From DATEJJ01 sp039649115 (GTDB lineage Bacteria; Actinomycetota; Actinomycetes; Mycobacteriales; Micromonosporaceae): a DNA stretch of 26,266 nt. Where the stretch lies: assembly GCA_039649115.1 (NCBI GenBank), contig JBBWZQ010000313.1, positions 1-26,266 of the forward strand. The letters run 5' to 3'. Position numbers and translations under genes: made by a program. Numbering within the stretch: the stretch's first letter is position 1; each line of letters begins with the position of its first letter. Positions 6,432 to 14,197 of this stretch are shown here, piece by piece. A model generated the notes under the pieces. It had not been told where the DNA came from. It worked only from the letters and a program-made list of their open reading frames with translations, and ran no database searches.

Positions 6432-7787
6432 TCACGCCGGGGACGGGATGAGCGCCGAAAACTGCCGGAAGACATCGTCGATCCGCAGGTGCTCCTCGCG
6501 CATCGTGCCCCGGTGCGCCTCGGTGAGCCGCACCACCCGGTTCACCACCGCCCGCGGCGTCGCCCGGACGGTCGCGACGAGCAGCTCGTACGCGCTCTCG
6601 TCGAGTACCTGCCGCGCGGCGCACTCGCTGCCCACCGCGCCGGGGTCGGCCAGTTGCCGCAGGCAGGTGTCGAGCCTCGGCACCTCCGGCGCGCTCACCG
6701 CGACCGCGTCCACGGCGGGACTGGCCGCCCCCTCGACCCGGTCCGCCTCCATGGTGTTCATCAGCGGGCTGACATCCCCGGCGACGGCCGGGTCGAACAG
6801 CCCGGGATAGGGCTGCTCCTCGTAGCCCGGATCGTGTCCGGCCACGTACAGCGGCGCCACCGCGTCCTGCCCGGACATCACGCCCAGCGCCAGGGCGAGC
6901 AGGTTGACCGGCCAGCCCAGGTCCCTGATCATGTGCAGCCGGCACACCCCGTCGTCCGGCGCCACCGCCGCGACGAGCATGAGGCGCGCCGACTCGCGCG
7001 CCGACTGCGCGTAGAAGACGGTGTCCGCCGCGTGCAGGCGGACCACGTCGCGCTCCCGGCACCAGCGCACCAGGCGGTCCAGGATGATCGAGTTGTCCAC
7101 CACGTGGGTGAACCGCACCGCCGAGCACGCCGTGGCGCCCCGGGCCGCCGCGCGGGCCATCACCCATTCCCCCACCCGTTTGGAGCTGGCGTACACGTCG
7201 GCCGTGTACGGGCGGATCGCCTTGCCCGTCGAGGCGTAGACCACCCGCCGGACCCCCACCCGCTCCGCCGCCCACACCACGTTGTGCGTGCCCAGGACGT
7301 TGGTGCACGCGGTACGGGTGACCTGCCGCTCCGCCAGCCCCGGATCGCGCTGCGCGGCGAGGTGGAAGACGAGATCAGGGCGGTGGCACCGGAAGAAGCG
7401 CTCGATGTCGCGGTACCCGCGCACGTCCAGGTGCACGTACTCGACACCGGGCACCGGCCGGGCGGGCGGGGTGGTGGCCAGGCTGATCAGCCGGGCCGGC
7501 GCGAGCCCGCTGAGCTGCCGCAGCAGCGCGGTACCCACGCAGCCGCTGCCGCCCGTCACCACCACCGTCCCGCCGGCCACGCCGGCCATCACCTCGCGCT
7601 CCGCGAGCGGGATCGTCCGCTCCCGGATCGCCAGGTAGTACTCCAGCTCGCGGCGGCTGTCGGGGTATGTGGCGAGCAGTTGCGCGGTCAGTTCGGTCAG
7701 CCGCGACCGCAACGGTTCGCCGAGGAGCCCCTGCCGGGGCGGCGCTTCGCGTTGGATCTGGCGAATCAGCTGTTCGCTGGGGCTCAT
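6432..7787 (-). CDS. FlaA1/CapD-like NAD(P)-dependent nucleotide-sugar epimerase/dehydratase (extended SDR)
   Basis: 451 residues. After a helical N-terminal region of about 70 residues comes a Rossmann fold: VVVTGGSGCVG (cofactor loop, 78-85), VEYVHLDVRG, PDLVFHLAAQRDPG and TNVLGTHNVVWAA. The active-site stretch is VVYASTGKAIRPY, then Y199-ASS-K203-R. This resembles polysaccharide-type UDP-GlcNAc dehydratases/epimerases, whose pattern is STDKAVNPT then MxxxK. Here the DKA aspartate is glycine (STGKA, 186-190) and YxxxK replaces MxxxK. The C-terminal 150 residues are less typical. The product may be a modified sugar nucleotide for an envelope polymer or secondary metabolite; the substrate is unknown. 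Start: ATG 7787 has GGAGG five nt upstream (7793-7797). An in-frame ATG at 7799 overlaps that RBS, and a longer form to 7859 lacks family similarity. Confidence 0.8.
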   Translation of the reverse strand: MSPSEQLIRQIQREAPPRQGLLGEPLRSRLTELTAQLLATYPDSRRELEYYLAIRERTIPLAEREVMAGVAGGTVVVTGGSGCVGTALLRQLSGLAPARLISLATTPPARPVPGVEYVHLDVRGYRDIERFFRCHRPDLVFHLAAQRDPGLAERQVTRTACTNVLGTHNVVWAAERVGVRRVVYASTGKAIRPYTADVYASSKRVGEWVMARAAARGATACSAVRFTHVVDNSIILDRLVRWCRERDVVRLHAADTVFYAQSARESARLMLVAAVAPDDGVCRLHMIRDLGWPVNLLALALGVMSGQDAVAPLYVAGHDPGYEEQPYPGLFDPAVAGDVSPLMNTMEADRVEGAASPAVDAVAVSAPEVPRLDTCLRQLADPGAVGSECAARQVLDESAYELLVATVRATPRAVVNRVVRLTEAHRGTMREEHLRIDDVFRQFSALIPSPA

Positions 7788-7926
7788 CGTCACCTCCATG
7801 GTCCGAGGGACAGGTCTTCGCGCGCGGGGCACCAGGCGGGGTACTACCGCGCATCCCACGACTCAAACCCCCGCCTCCCGCCCGGCCAGCGCCCGGGACA
7901 TCCGCGCGTCGCTGACAGGAGATCCG

Positions 7927-7962
7927 TGCAAGCCGCTTGCACAGGCATGCACTACACTTGCA
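7927..7962 (+). promoter_or_regulatory. LacI-type operator and leaderless promoter of the LacI-family gene
   Basis: TGCAAGCCGCTTGCA (7927-7941) is a perfect 15-nt palindrome around its central base, with the central C-G step typical of LacI/GalR operators. A second imperfect copy, TGCACTACACTTGCA (7948-7962), overlaps the candidate -10 box TACACT (7953-7958), which ends 7 nt before the ATG at 7966. A repressor on these sites would cover the -35 and -10 regions, giving negative autoregulation. The arrangement is read directly from sequence; binding by the adjacent regulator is inferred. Confidence 0.7.
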
Positions 7963-7965
7963 CGC

Positions 7966-8976
7966 ATGACGCGACGACTCGCCGAGGTGGCCCGTTACGT
8001 GGGGGTCAGCGAGGCCACCGTGAGCCGCGTACTCAACGGCAAACCGGGCATCTCCGAGGCGACCCGGGCCGCGGTCCTGACCGCGCTGGACGTACTGGGC
8101 TACGAGCGACCCAGCAAACTGCGCGGCGAACGCGCCCGGCTGGTCGGCCTGGTCCTGCCCGAACTCCAGAACCCGATCTTCCCGGCGTTCGCCGAGGTCG
8201 TCGCCGGCGCCCTGGCCAAGCGCGGCTTCACCCCGGTGCTGTGCACCCGCACCGCCGAGGGCGTCTCCGAGCAGGACTACGTCGACATGCTGCTCGACCA
8301 GCACGTGTCCGGCGTCATCTTCTCCGGTGGCCTGTACGCCCAGGCCGACGCCGACCACCACCACTACCGCCGGCTGGTCGCCCGCCGCCTGCCCGTCGTG
8401 CTGGTCAACGCCGCCATCGACGAACTGGACTTCCCCTGCGTCGCCACCGACGACCGGCACGCCGTCGACCAGGCCTACCGCCACCTCGCCTCGCTCGGCC
8501 ACGACCACATCGGCCTGCTGCTCGGCCCGCCGGACCATGTCCCCTCCAACCGCAAGCTCGCCGCCTTCACCGCGGCCGGCGGCAACCCCACCCTGGTCCA
8601 GCGCGCCATGTTCCCCATGGACAGCGCCCACGCCGCCGCCGTCCGCCTGGTCAAGCACGGCGCCACCGGCATCATCTGCGCCAGCGACCCGCTCGCCCTC
8701 GGCGCCATCCGCGCGGTGCGCCGCCTCGGCCTGCACGTCCCCACCGACATCTCGGTCATCGGCTACGACGACTCCACGTTCATGACGTGCACCGACCCGC
8801 CGCTGACCACCGTGCGGCAACCCATCGAAGCCATCGGCCAAGCGGCCGTCGCCCTGCTGGCCAACCAGATCGCCGGCAATCCGGTACCCACGGACGAGAT
8901 GCTCTTCGACCCCGAACTCGTCGTCCGCAGCTCCACCGCGATCGCCAAACCAGCCACCGCAGCCGCCGCAGCCTGA
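7966..8976 (+). CDS. LacI/GalR-family transcriptional regulator
   Basis: A 336-residue sugar-responsive DNA-binding protein. The N-terminal helix-turn-helix and hinge are clear: RRLAEVARYVGVSEATVSRV, then LNGKPGISEATRAAV and LGYERP. The periplasmic-binding-protein-like effector domain has LVGLVLPELQNPIFPAFAEV, VSGVIFSGG, LPVVLVNAAID, HIGLLLGP, ATGIICASDPLALGAI and ISVIGYDDSTFMTCTDPPLT. The C-terminus ends in an alanine-rich tail. No sugar transporter or intact glycosidase is adjacent. The only carbohydrate-related neighbour is a ricin-B lectin remnant at 9046-9159, so its former local target may be lost, or it may act elsewhere. The palindrome at 7927-7941 suggests autoregulation. The ATG is favoured over upstream starts because TACACT lies 7 nt before it and HTH regulators of this family start a few residues before the helix. 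Confidence 0.93.
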   Translation: MTRRLAEVARYVGVSEATVSRVLNGKPGISEATRAAVLTALDVLGYERPSKLRGERARLVGLVLPELQNPIFPAFAEVVAGALAKRGFTPVLCTRTAEGVSEQDYVDMLLDQHVSGVIFSGGLYAQADADHHHYRRLVARRLPVVLVNAAIDELDFPCVATDDRHAVDQAYRHLASLGHDHIGLLLGPPDHVPSNRKLAAFTAAGGNPTLVQRAMFPMDSAHAAAVRLVKHGATGIICASDPLALGAIRAVRRLGLHVPTDISVIGYDDSTFMTCTDPPLTTVRQPIEAIGQAAVALLANQIAGNPVPTDEMLFDPELVVRSSTAIAKPATAAAAA

Positions 8977-9045
8977 CCGCCCCCGTTTCCTCGCCCGATG
9001 CCCCCTGCCCGCCGTGTCCGACCCACACGGCTCAGCGGTGCGCCC

Positions 9046-9159
9046 GGCTCGCTGCGCAACCCGCAGTCCGGCCGGTGCCTCGACGCACCCTCCGGTGCGA
9101 CCGCCAACGGCACCCGCCTGCAGATCTGGGACTGCGACGGCACCGCGGCACAGAGGTTC
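9046..9159 (+). pseudogene. Ricin-type beta-trefoil lectin (CBM13) fragment
   Basis: About 38 codons read SLRNPQSGRCLDAP, then ATANGTRLQIWDCDGTAAQR and F. This matches one repeat of a ricin-B carbohydrate-binding module (pattern: sGkCLDv..gstaNGt.vqlWdCnG...Q.w). No signal peptide, start codon, RBS or further beta-trefoil repeat flanks it, so it is a leftover of a secreted carbohydrate-active enzyme rather than a gene. It happens to be in frame with the downstream kinase, so a careless start call would fuse the two. The rest of the 8977-9282 gap holds only the palindrome and -10 box listed next. Confidence 0.75.
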
Positions 9160-9203
9160 GCGTCGAGTAAGGCAGCCGCGGCGGCCATCAGGTCGCGACG
9201 GGC

Positions 9204-9275
9204 GGGGGTAGGGTTACCCCTACCCCCGGACCAGGGGCACGCCGGATGGGATGAGCGCGCACACGTGTCTACCGT
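9204..9275 (+). promoter_or_regulatory. Palindromic operator candidate and -10 box of the NarL-type kinase gene
   Basis: GGGGGTAGGGTT (9204-9215) is followed directly by ACCCCTACCCCC (9216-9227): a 24-bp inverted repeat with one mismatched pair. TACCGT (9270-9275) ends 7 nt before the kinase ATG at 9283, consistent with a leaderless start. The palindrome lies 56-79 nt upstream of the ATG, a reasonable place for an activator or response-regulator site. The core CTACCCCT also occurs in a 12-bp palindrome at 18406-18417. Confidence 0.5.
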
Positions 9276-9282
9276 CGAGGGC

Positions 9283-10608
9283 ATGACATCGAGCGCCCTG
9301 CTCGTCCGCCGCGGCACCAGCCCCGCGGCGCGGATGGTCCGCCAGGCCGCCGCCGACACCGGGTACCTCCTCGTCGGCTTCCCGCTCGCGGTGATCAGCT
9401 TCACCGTGATCGTCACCGGCATGTCCGTCGGCGTCAGCATGTTCTTCATCCTGGGCCTGCCCTTGCTGGTCGCCACGCTCTACGCGGCGCGCGGGTTCGC
9501 CGAGCTGGAGCGGCTGCGCATCCGGCCGGTACTGCACACGCCGGTCGCCCGGCCCAGGTACCGGCAGGCGCCGCCGGGAGCCAGTACGATGCGCCGGCTG
9601 ATCGCGCCGGTCATCGACGGGCAGTACTGGCTCGACCTGCTGCACGGCCTGATCGTCTTCGCGATCTCCACGGTGACCTTCACGGTGATGGTGACCTGGT
9701 GGAGCTTTGCCGTCTCGGGCAGCCTGTACTGGCTGTACGGCTGGTTCACTCCGCGCGGCGGGAACGTCGGGATCGTGTTCGGCGGCCGGCAGCTCACCGA
9801 GGTCATCGGCATGGGCGGCTCGCCCCTCGCGCGGGTGGTGCTGTACACATCGATGGGCTTCTTCTTCCTGGGCACCCTGCCGCTGACCCTGCGCGGCCTG
9901 GCGCTGGCACAGGCGCACCTGGGCCGCGTCATGCTGTCCGGCATGGCCGAGATGCGCCAGCGCATCTCCGGCCTGGAGGCGGGCAAGGCGACCGCCGAGG
10001 CGCAGACCGCGGCGGCCCACTCGGCCGAGGCGACGGCGCTGCGCCGACTGGAGCGCGACATCCACGACGGTCCGCAGCAGCGGCTCGTGCGCCTCGCGAT
10101 GGACCTCGGCCGGGCCCAGCAGCAGTGGGAGAGCAATCCGGCGGCGGCCCGGCAGATCACGGCCGAGGCACTGGTGCAGACCCAGGAGACGCTCAACGAA
10201 CTGCGCGCGCTGTCCCGCGGCATCGCGCCGCCCATCCTCACCGACCGCGGCCTGCCGGCGGCGCTGGCCGCGCTGGCCGCGCGCAACCCGGTCGAGGTCG
10301 AGCTGGAGACCACCATCGTCGGCCGGCTGCACCCGGCGGTGGAGAACACCGCGTACTTCGTCGTCGCCGAGGGGCTGGCCAACGTCGCCAAGCACAGCGG
10401 GGCGCGCCTGTGCCGGGTCGGCGTGGAGCGGCTGGGCGACCGGCTGATCGTCATCATCACGGACGACGGGGTCGGCGGCGCGGACATCGCCAAGGGGCAC
10501 GGCCTGGCCGGCCTCGCCGACCGGTCCCAGGCGGCCGGCGGCACGCTGAGCGTCAACAGCCCGGAGGGTGGGCCGACCACCATCGCGGCCGAGCTGCCGT
10601 GGCATTGA
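9283..10608 (+). CDS. NarL-type sensor histidine kinase with membrane sensor domain
   Basis: 441 residues. The N-terminal half has about four membrane segments: YLLVGFPLAVISFTVIVTG, FFILGLPLLVATLY, LLHGLIVFAISTVTFTVMV and MGFFFLGTLPLTLRGLAL. This resembles the putative sensor domain found in many actinobacterial kinases. A short coiled stretch (about 215-250) leads to the HisKA_3 dimerisation helix RLERDIHDGPQQRLVRLAMD with phospho-acceptor His261. The ATPase domain has the N-box AEGLANVAKHSG, G1 IITDDGVGGAD and G2 GHGLAGLADR. Start: ATG 9283 is used. An in-frame extension to 8998 would add the lectin remnant and a poorly coding stretch. GTG 9265 is possible. The response regulator overlaps its 3' end, so the two are translationally coupled. 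It is convergent with the exporter operon. Confidence 0.92.
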   Translation: MTSSALLVRRGTSPAARMVRQAAADTGYLLVGFPLAVISFTVIVTGMSVGVSMFFILGLPLLVATLYAARGFAELERLRIRPVLHTPVARPRYRQAPPGASTMRRLIAPVIDGQYWLDLLHGLIVFAISTVTFTVMVTWWSFAVSGSLYWLYGWFTPRGGNVGIVFGGRQLTEVIGMGGSPLARVVLYTSMGFFFLGTLPLTLRGLALAQAHLGRVMLSGMAEMRQRISGLEAGKATAEAQTAAAHSAEATALRRLERDIHDGPQQRLVRLAMDLGRAQQQWESNPAAARQITAEALVQTQETLNELRALSRGIAPPILTDRGLPAALAALAARNPVEVELETTIVGRLHPAVENTAYFVVAEGLANVAKHSGARLCRVGVERLGDRLIVIITDDGVGGADIAKGHGLAGLADRSQAAGGTLSVNSPEGGPTTIAAELPWH

Positions 10609-11267
10609 CCGGCCAGGGCGGGTTGCGGATCGTCATCGCCGACGACGCGGTGCTGCTGCGGGAGGGGCTCATCCGGCTGCTCGCGGAGAACGGCCACGAG
10701 GTGGTGGCGGCCGTGGGCGACGGGCCCGCGCTGGTCGAGGCCGTCGCGGCCCACCACCCCGACGTGTCCATTGTGGATGTACGGATGCCGCCCTCGCACA
10801 CGGACGAGGGGCTGCGCGCGGCGGTACAGGCCCGGGCGATGGTACCGGGGGCCCCGGTGCTGGTGCTCTCCCAGTACGTCGAGGTCTCCTACGCCGACGA
10901 CCTGCTCGCCGACCGGGCCGGGGCGGTGGGCTACCTGCTCAAGGAGCGGGTCGCGCAGATCGCCGACTTCCTCGACACGCTGCGCCGGGTCGCGTCCGGC
11001 GCCACCGTGCTCGACCCTGACGTCGTCGCCCAACTGCTCGTACGCCGCCGGCGGGAGGATCCGTTGCGCAACCTGACACCTCGGGAGCGGGAGGTGCTCG
11101 CCCTGATGGCGGAGGGCCATTCCAACGGCGCGATCGCCCGCGCCCTGATGGTCACCGAGGGCGCGGTGGAGAAGCACGTGACGAGCATCTTCGCCAAGCT
11201 CGGCCTGCCCCCCGACGAGGAGCAGCACCGCCGGGTGATGGCGGTGCTGACCTTCCTGCGCGGCTGA
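10599..11267 (+). CDS. NarL/LuxR-type response regulator, partner of the preceding kinase
   Basis: The receiver domain begins RIVIADDAVLLREGLIRLL, with the acidic pair Asp15/Asp16, phospho-acceptor Asp60 in SIVDVRMPPSHTDEG, LVLSQY as the switch strand and LLKERV carrying the conserved lysine. The C-terminal LuxR helix-turn-helix is LTPREREVLALMAEGHSNGA, then IARALMVTEGAVEKHVTSIF. About 222 residues, the normal size. The exact start is uncertain. GTG 10599 and TTG 10605 both overlap the kinase stop codon; TTG 10623 would give the classical LRIVIADD N-terminus with a modest GGGCGGG upstream. Its stop lies 3 bp from the end of the convergent exporter permease gene, so antisense read-through between the two units is likely unless transcription stops inside the genes. 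Confidence 0.92.
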   Translation: MALTGQGGLRIVIADDAVLLREGLIRLLAENGHEVVAAVGDGPALVEAVAAHHPDVSIVDVRMPPSHTDEGLRAAVQARAMVPGAPVLVLSQYVEVSYADDLLADRAGAVGYLLKERVAQIADFLDTLRRVASGATVLDPDVVAQLLVRRRREDPLRNLTPREREVLALMAEGHSNGAIARALMVTEGAVEKHVTSIFAKLGLPPDEEQHRRVMAVLTFLRG

Positions 11268-11270
11268 GGG

Positions 11271-12473
11271 TCACGGCGCGGCCAGGGCTTCGGTGGGCGC
11301 CAGGCGGGCGGCGCGGATCGCCGGGTACAGGCCCGCGATCGCGCCGATGAGCAGCGGGGCGGCCACCCCACCGGCGGTCGCCCAGGCCGGCACGAGCGCG
11401 GGCCACGACTGCGCGGAGGCGTACAGGGTCGTCACCGCGATGCCGATGAGCACGCCGCCCGCGCCGCCGAGCGCGGACAGCAGCAGCGACTCGGCCAGGA
11501 ACTGCAGCCGGATCTGACCCCGGGTGGCGCCGAGGGAGCGGCGCAGCCCGATCTCGGCGCGGCGCTCCAGGACCGAGATGACCATCGTGTTGGCCACGCC
11601 GACGCCGCCGACCAGCAACGCCACCGCCCCGAGCCCGAGCAGCAGGCCGGTGAAGGCGCGGTTGGTGGCCAGCCGGGCGGCCAGCGCGTCGGACGGCCGG
11701 GACACCTTGACCTCGTTGGGTGCCTGCGGGTTGGCGGTCGCGGCCAGCACGGCGCGGACCGCCTCGACCTCGGCGTCCTCGGTCCTGGTGTAGACCGTCG
11801 TCGGGTGCCCGTCGAAGCCCAGGTAGGTCTGCGCCGCGGTCCAGCCGACCAGGGCGGCCGAGTCCAGTTCCGGCGCGAGTGGCACCGGATCGAGGATGCC
11901 GACGACGGTGAACCACCGGTGCCCGAGGTACACCTGGATGTCCGTGCCCGCGGTGCCGATGCCGAGCCGCTGCGCGGCGGCGGCGCCCAACACCGTCGCC
12001 GGGTAGCGGGCGGTGGCCGCGTTGAGCCAGGTGCCGCTGGCCATCGCGGCACCGACCGTGCGCGGCAGGTCGAGGTGGGCCGCCTGCACCGAGAGGCCGC
12101 CGCTCTGCCCGGCCGGGATCCGGTCGCTGCGGTACACGTTGGTGTCGGCCACCTTGCCGGTCGCCGCCACCCAGGTGACCGGGCCGATCCGGGAGATCAT
12201 CGCCACGGACTGGGTGGGCAGCGTCGCGTCGCCACCGAACAGGTTGTCCCCCGGCGCCACGGTGAGCAGGTTGGTGCCCAGGGCCGCGAGCTGCCGGTCC
12301 AGCTGGGCCCGGCTGGAGGAGGAGATGCCGACCACGGCGGTCATCGCGGCGATGCCGATCGCGATGCCCAGGGCGGAGAGGAACACCCGCAGCGGCCGGG
12401 TGCGCAGGCCGGCGCCGCCGACCCGCAGGACGTCGCGGGGGCGCAGCCGCGCCGGGGACAGGGCGGCGGCCAT
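11271..12473 (-). CDS. ABC transporter permease, MacB/FtsX family
   Basis: 400 residues with the MacB layout. One N-terminal membrane helix (RVFLSALGIAIGIAAMTAVV) precedes a large extracytoplasmic domain of about 210 residues (LGTNLLTVAPGDN, then GHRWFTVVGILDPVP). Three C-terminal helices follow: LLLGLGAVALLVGGVGVANT, ALGGAGGVLIGIAVTTL and APLLIGAIAGLYPAIRAARL. ISVLERRAEIGLRRSLGATR is the cytoplasmic coupling loop shared by FtsX-type permeases, and the chain ends APTEALAAP. It is the last gene of a four-gene operon and starts directly after the ATPase stop codon. MacB-type permeases do not carry substrate through the membrane but drive export by mechanotransmission, usually of peptides, toxins or lipids. 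The substrate here is unknown. Confidence 0.93.
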   Translation of the reverse strand: MAAALSPARLRPRDVLRVGGAGLRTRPLRVFLSALGIAIGIAAMTAVVGISSSSRAQLDRQLAALGTNLLTVAPGDNLFGGDATLPTQSVAMISRIGPVTWVAATGKVADTNVYRSDRIPAGQSGGLSVQAAHLDLPRTVGAAMASGTWLNAATARYPATVLGAAAAQRLGIGTAGTDIQVYLGHRWFTVVGILDPVPLAPELDSAALVGWTAAQTYLGFDGHPTTVYTRTEDAEVEAVRAVLAATANPQAPNEVKVSRPSDALAARLATNRAFTGLLLGLGAVALLVGGVGVANTMVISVLERRAEIGLRRSLGATRGQIRLQFLAESLLLSALGGAGGVLIGIAVTTLYASAQSWPALVPAWATAGGVAAPLLIGAIAGLYPAIRAARLAPTEALAAP

Positions 12474-13133
12474 TCAGACCACCTCCCCGTCGCGCATGGC
12501 CACCTGCCGGGGCAGGCTCGCGGCGATCTCCCGGTCGTGGGTGATGACCAACACGGTGGTACCGGCGGCGTGCAGCTCGCGCAGCAGGTCGATCACTCCG
12601 GCCCCCGACGTCGAGTCCAGGTTGCCGGTCGGCTCGTCGGCCAGCAGCAGCGCCGGCTGCCCGACCACGGCACGCGCGATGGCGGCCCGCTGCTTCTCGC
12701 CACCGGACAGCTCGTGCGGCCGGTGCTGCAGCCGGTCGCCGAGACCGACCCGGTCCAGCGCCGCCCGCGACCGGCGCCGGCGTTCCCCGATCGGTACGCC
12801 CGCGTACAGCAGCCCGTCCGCGACGGTGTCCACCGCGGACTGCCCCTGCGCGAGGTGGAACTGCTGGAACACGAAGCCGATCCGGCGCGCCCGCAACGCC
12901 GACAGCTCGCGGTCCGACAGCGACGCGACGTCATGCCCGTCGATGCGCACCGTCCCGGCTGACGGCCGGTCCAGCGTGCCGATCAGGTGCAGCATGGTGG
13001 ACTTGCCCGAGCCGGACGGCCCCACGATGGCGACCATCTCGCCCCGCCCGACCGACATGGTGACGCCGCGCAGCGCGGTGACCCCGCCGGGATACGCCTT
13101 GCTGACGCCGTCCAGTTCCACGAGCGCGTTCAT
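12474..13133 (-). CDS. ABC transporter ATP-binding protein (MacB/LolD-like)
   Basis: 219 residues, the usual size of a stand-alone nucleotide-binding subunit. Seen: Walker A GPSGSGKS (38-45), Q-loop FVFQQFHL with Gln90, signature LSGGEKQR (142-149), Walker B LLLADEP with Asp166 and Glu167, and H-loop His199 in VITHD. LADEPTGNLDSTSG is typical of the LolD/MacB/FtsE branch. The segment after the Q-loop (AQGQSAVDTVADGL) differs from the common LLPxLTAxENV. Its ATG overlaps the adaptor stop codon (ATGA), and its own stop abuts the permease ATG, so all are tightly coupled. It powers the permease encoded next and probably works with the adaptor and lipoprotein upstream. Confidence 0.96.
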   Translation of the reverse strand: MNALVELDGVSKAYPGGVTALRGVTMSVGRGEMVAIVGPSGSGKSTMLHLIGTLDRPSAGTVRIDGHDVASLSDRELSALRARRIGFVFQQFHLAQGQSAVDTVADGLLYAGVPIGERRRRSRAALDRVGLGDRLQHRPHELSGGEKQRAAIARAVVGQPALLLADEPTGNLDSTSGAGVIDLLRELHAAGTTVLVITHDREIAASLPRQVAMRDGEVV

Positions 13134-14197
13134 GCGGGGATCCCCACCGTCATGCCCTCGGCCAGGCCCGTGCCGGAGACCTCGACCCGGCCGGCGGCGA
13201 ACAGGCCGGTCTGCACCGGGACGATCCGGGTACCGCTGCCCTGCACCACCTGAACGCCGTACCCGCCCTCGGCGAGGGCGAGCAGCGCGGCCACCGGTAC
13301 CGACAGCACGTTCTCGCGCCGGGAGGCGGTGAAGCTCACGTCCGCCGCCGCCTCGTCCAGGCCGGCCAGCGCCTTCTCGTCGTCGACCGTGACGGTGACC
13401 TGGATCTTCGTGGTCTCCGGGTTCTGCCCCTCGGCCGGCTTGATCACCGTACGGCTCCTGGCAATCCTGCCGGGTACCGTCCTGCCGTCCGCCAGCGTGA
13501 CGCCCACCGCGGCGCCCTTGCGGGCCAGCCGCTGGTCGGACACGTCGAGTTCCACGACGACGACCGGCGACGTGCCGGTGTAGGTCAGCAGCGGGGTGCC
13601 CGGGCCGGCGGCGTCCCCGACGGCCGCCTTCTGGGTGTCCACCCGCACCGGTCCGGGCGCGTACCCGACGCGGCCCAGCTCCACCGTGCCGGTCTTGGGC
13701 AGCCCCAGGTCGCGCTGCCACTTCTTCACGGCGGTTGCGGTCGAGCCGGAGTACGTGTCGTCCACCGTGAACCCCCGGTACCCGAGCGCGTACAGGTTGC
13801 GCTCGAACTGCGTGACGTCCGCGCCCTTGGTACCCGGCGCCAGCGCGCGGTAGGCCGGCAGCGCGCCGTACAGCAGCACGACCGGGGTGTTGTCGAGCCG
13901 GTACAGCGCCTGCCCCCGGGTGAGCGTGCTGCCGGCCGCCGGCAGGGCGGTCACGGTACCGCCGATCCGGCTGGCCAGCGTGCCCGCGTCGCCGTAGCCC
14001 AGCTCACCGGTCTCGGTCTGGGTGTCCACGAGCGTCTGCCGCGTCACCTTCGCGGTCGCCGGGGGAAGTCCCCCGGCGCCACCGTCCGGATCGACGTGCG
14101 GGCCCGCGCCGAAGCCGTACCCGCCGGCCGCCGCCACTCCGGCACCGACCGCGAGCACCGCCACCGCGACCAGCACCCCCCTGGCAACCCGGGTCAT
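13130..14197 (-). CDS. Membrane-fusion-like adaptor with peptidoglycan-binding domain
   Basis: 355 residues. One N-terminal membrane anchor (GVLVAVAVLAVGAGVAAAGG) precedes an extracytoplasmic chain. The chain has a barrel-sandwich segment (TETGELGYGDAGTL ... LTRGQALYRLDNTPVVLLYG), an inserted PG_binding_1 domain at about 121-171 (GTKGADVTQFERNLYALGY, then STATAVKKWQRDLGLPKTG), and HlyD/MacA-like beta domains (PVVVVELDVSDQRLARKG, VPVAALLALAEGGYGVQVV, GLAEGMTVGIPA). This architecture is common beside MacB-type transporters in Gram-positive actinobacteria, where it may link the permease to the cell wall. Start: ATG 14197 gives the signal anchor and overlaps the lipoprotein stop codon (ATGA). A longer in-frame extension to 14386 would run inside the lipoprotein gene and is rejected. 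Confidence 0.9.
   Translation of the reverse strand: MTRVARGVLVAVAVLAVGAGVAAAGGYGFGAGPHVDPDGGAGGLPPATAKVTRQTLVDTQTETGELGYGDAGTLASRIGGTVTALPAAGSTLTRGQALYRLDNTPVVLLYGALPAYRALAPGTKGADVTQFERNLYALGYRGFTVDDTYSGSTATAVKKWQRDLGLPKTGTVELGRVGYAPGPVRVDTQKAAVGDAAGPGTPLLTYTGTSPVVVVELDVSDQRLARKGAAVGVTLADGRTVPGRIARSRTVIKPAEGQNPETTKIQVTVTVDDEKALAGLDEAAADVSFTASRRENVLSVPVAALLALAEGGYGVQVVQGSGTRIVPVQTGLFAAGRVEVSGTGLAEGMTVGIPA

Noticed and set aside
8998..9282. N-terminal extension of the NarL-type kinase to ATG 8998
   Set aside because: It would join a lectin fragment and a palindrome-containing non-coding stretch to the kinase. ATG 9283 has a well-placed -10 box and the normal family N-terminus.
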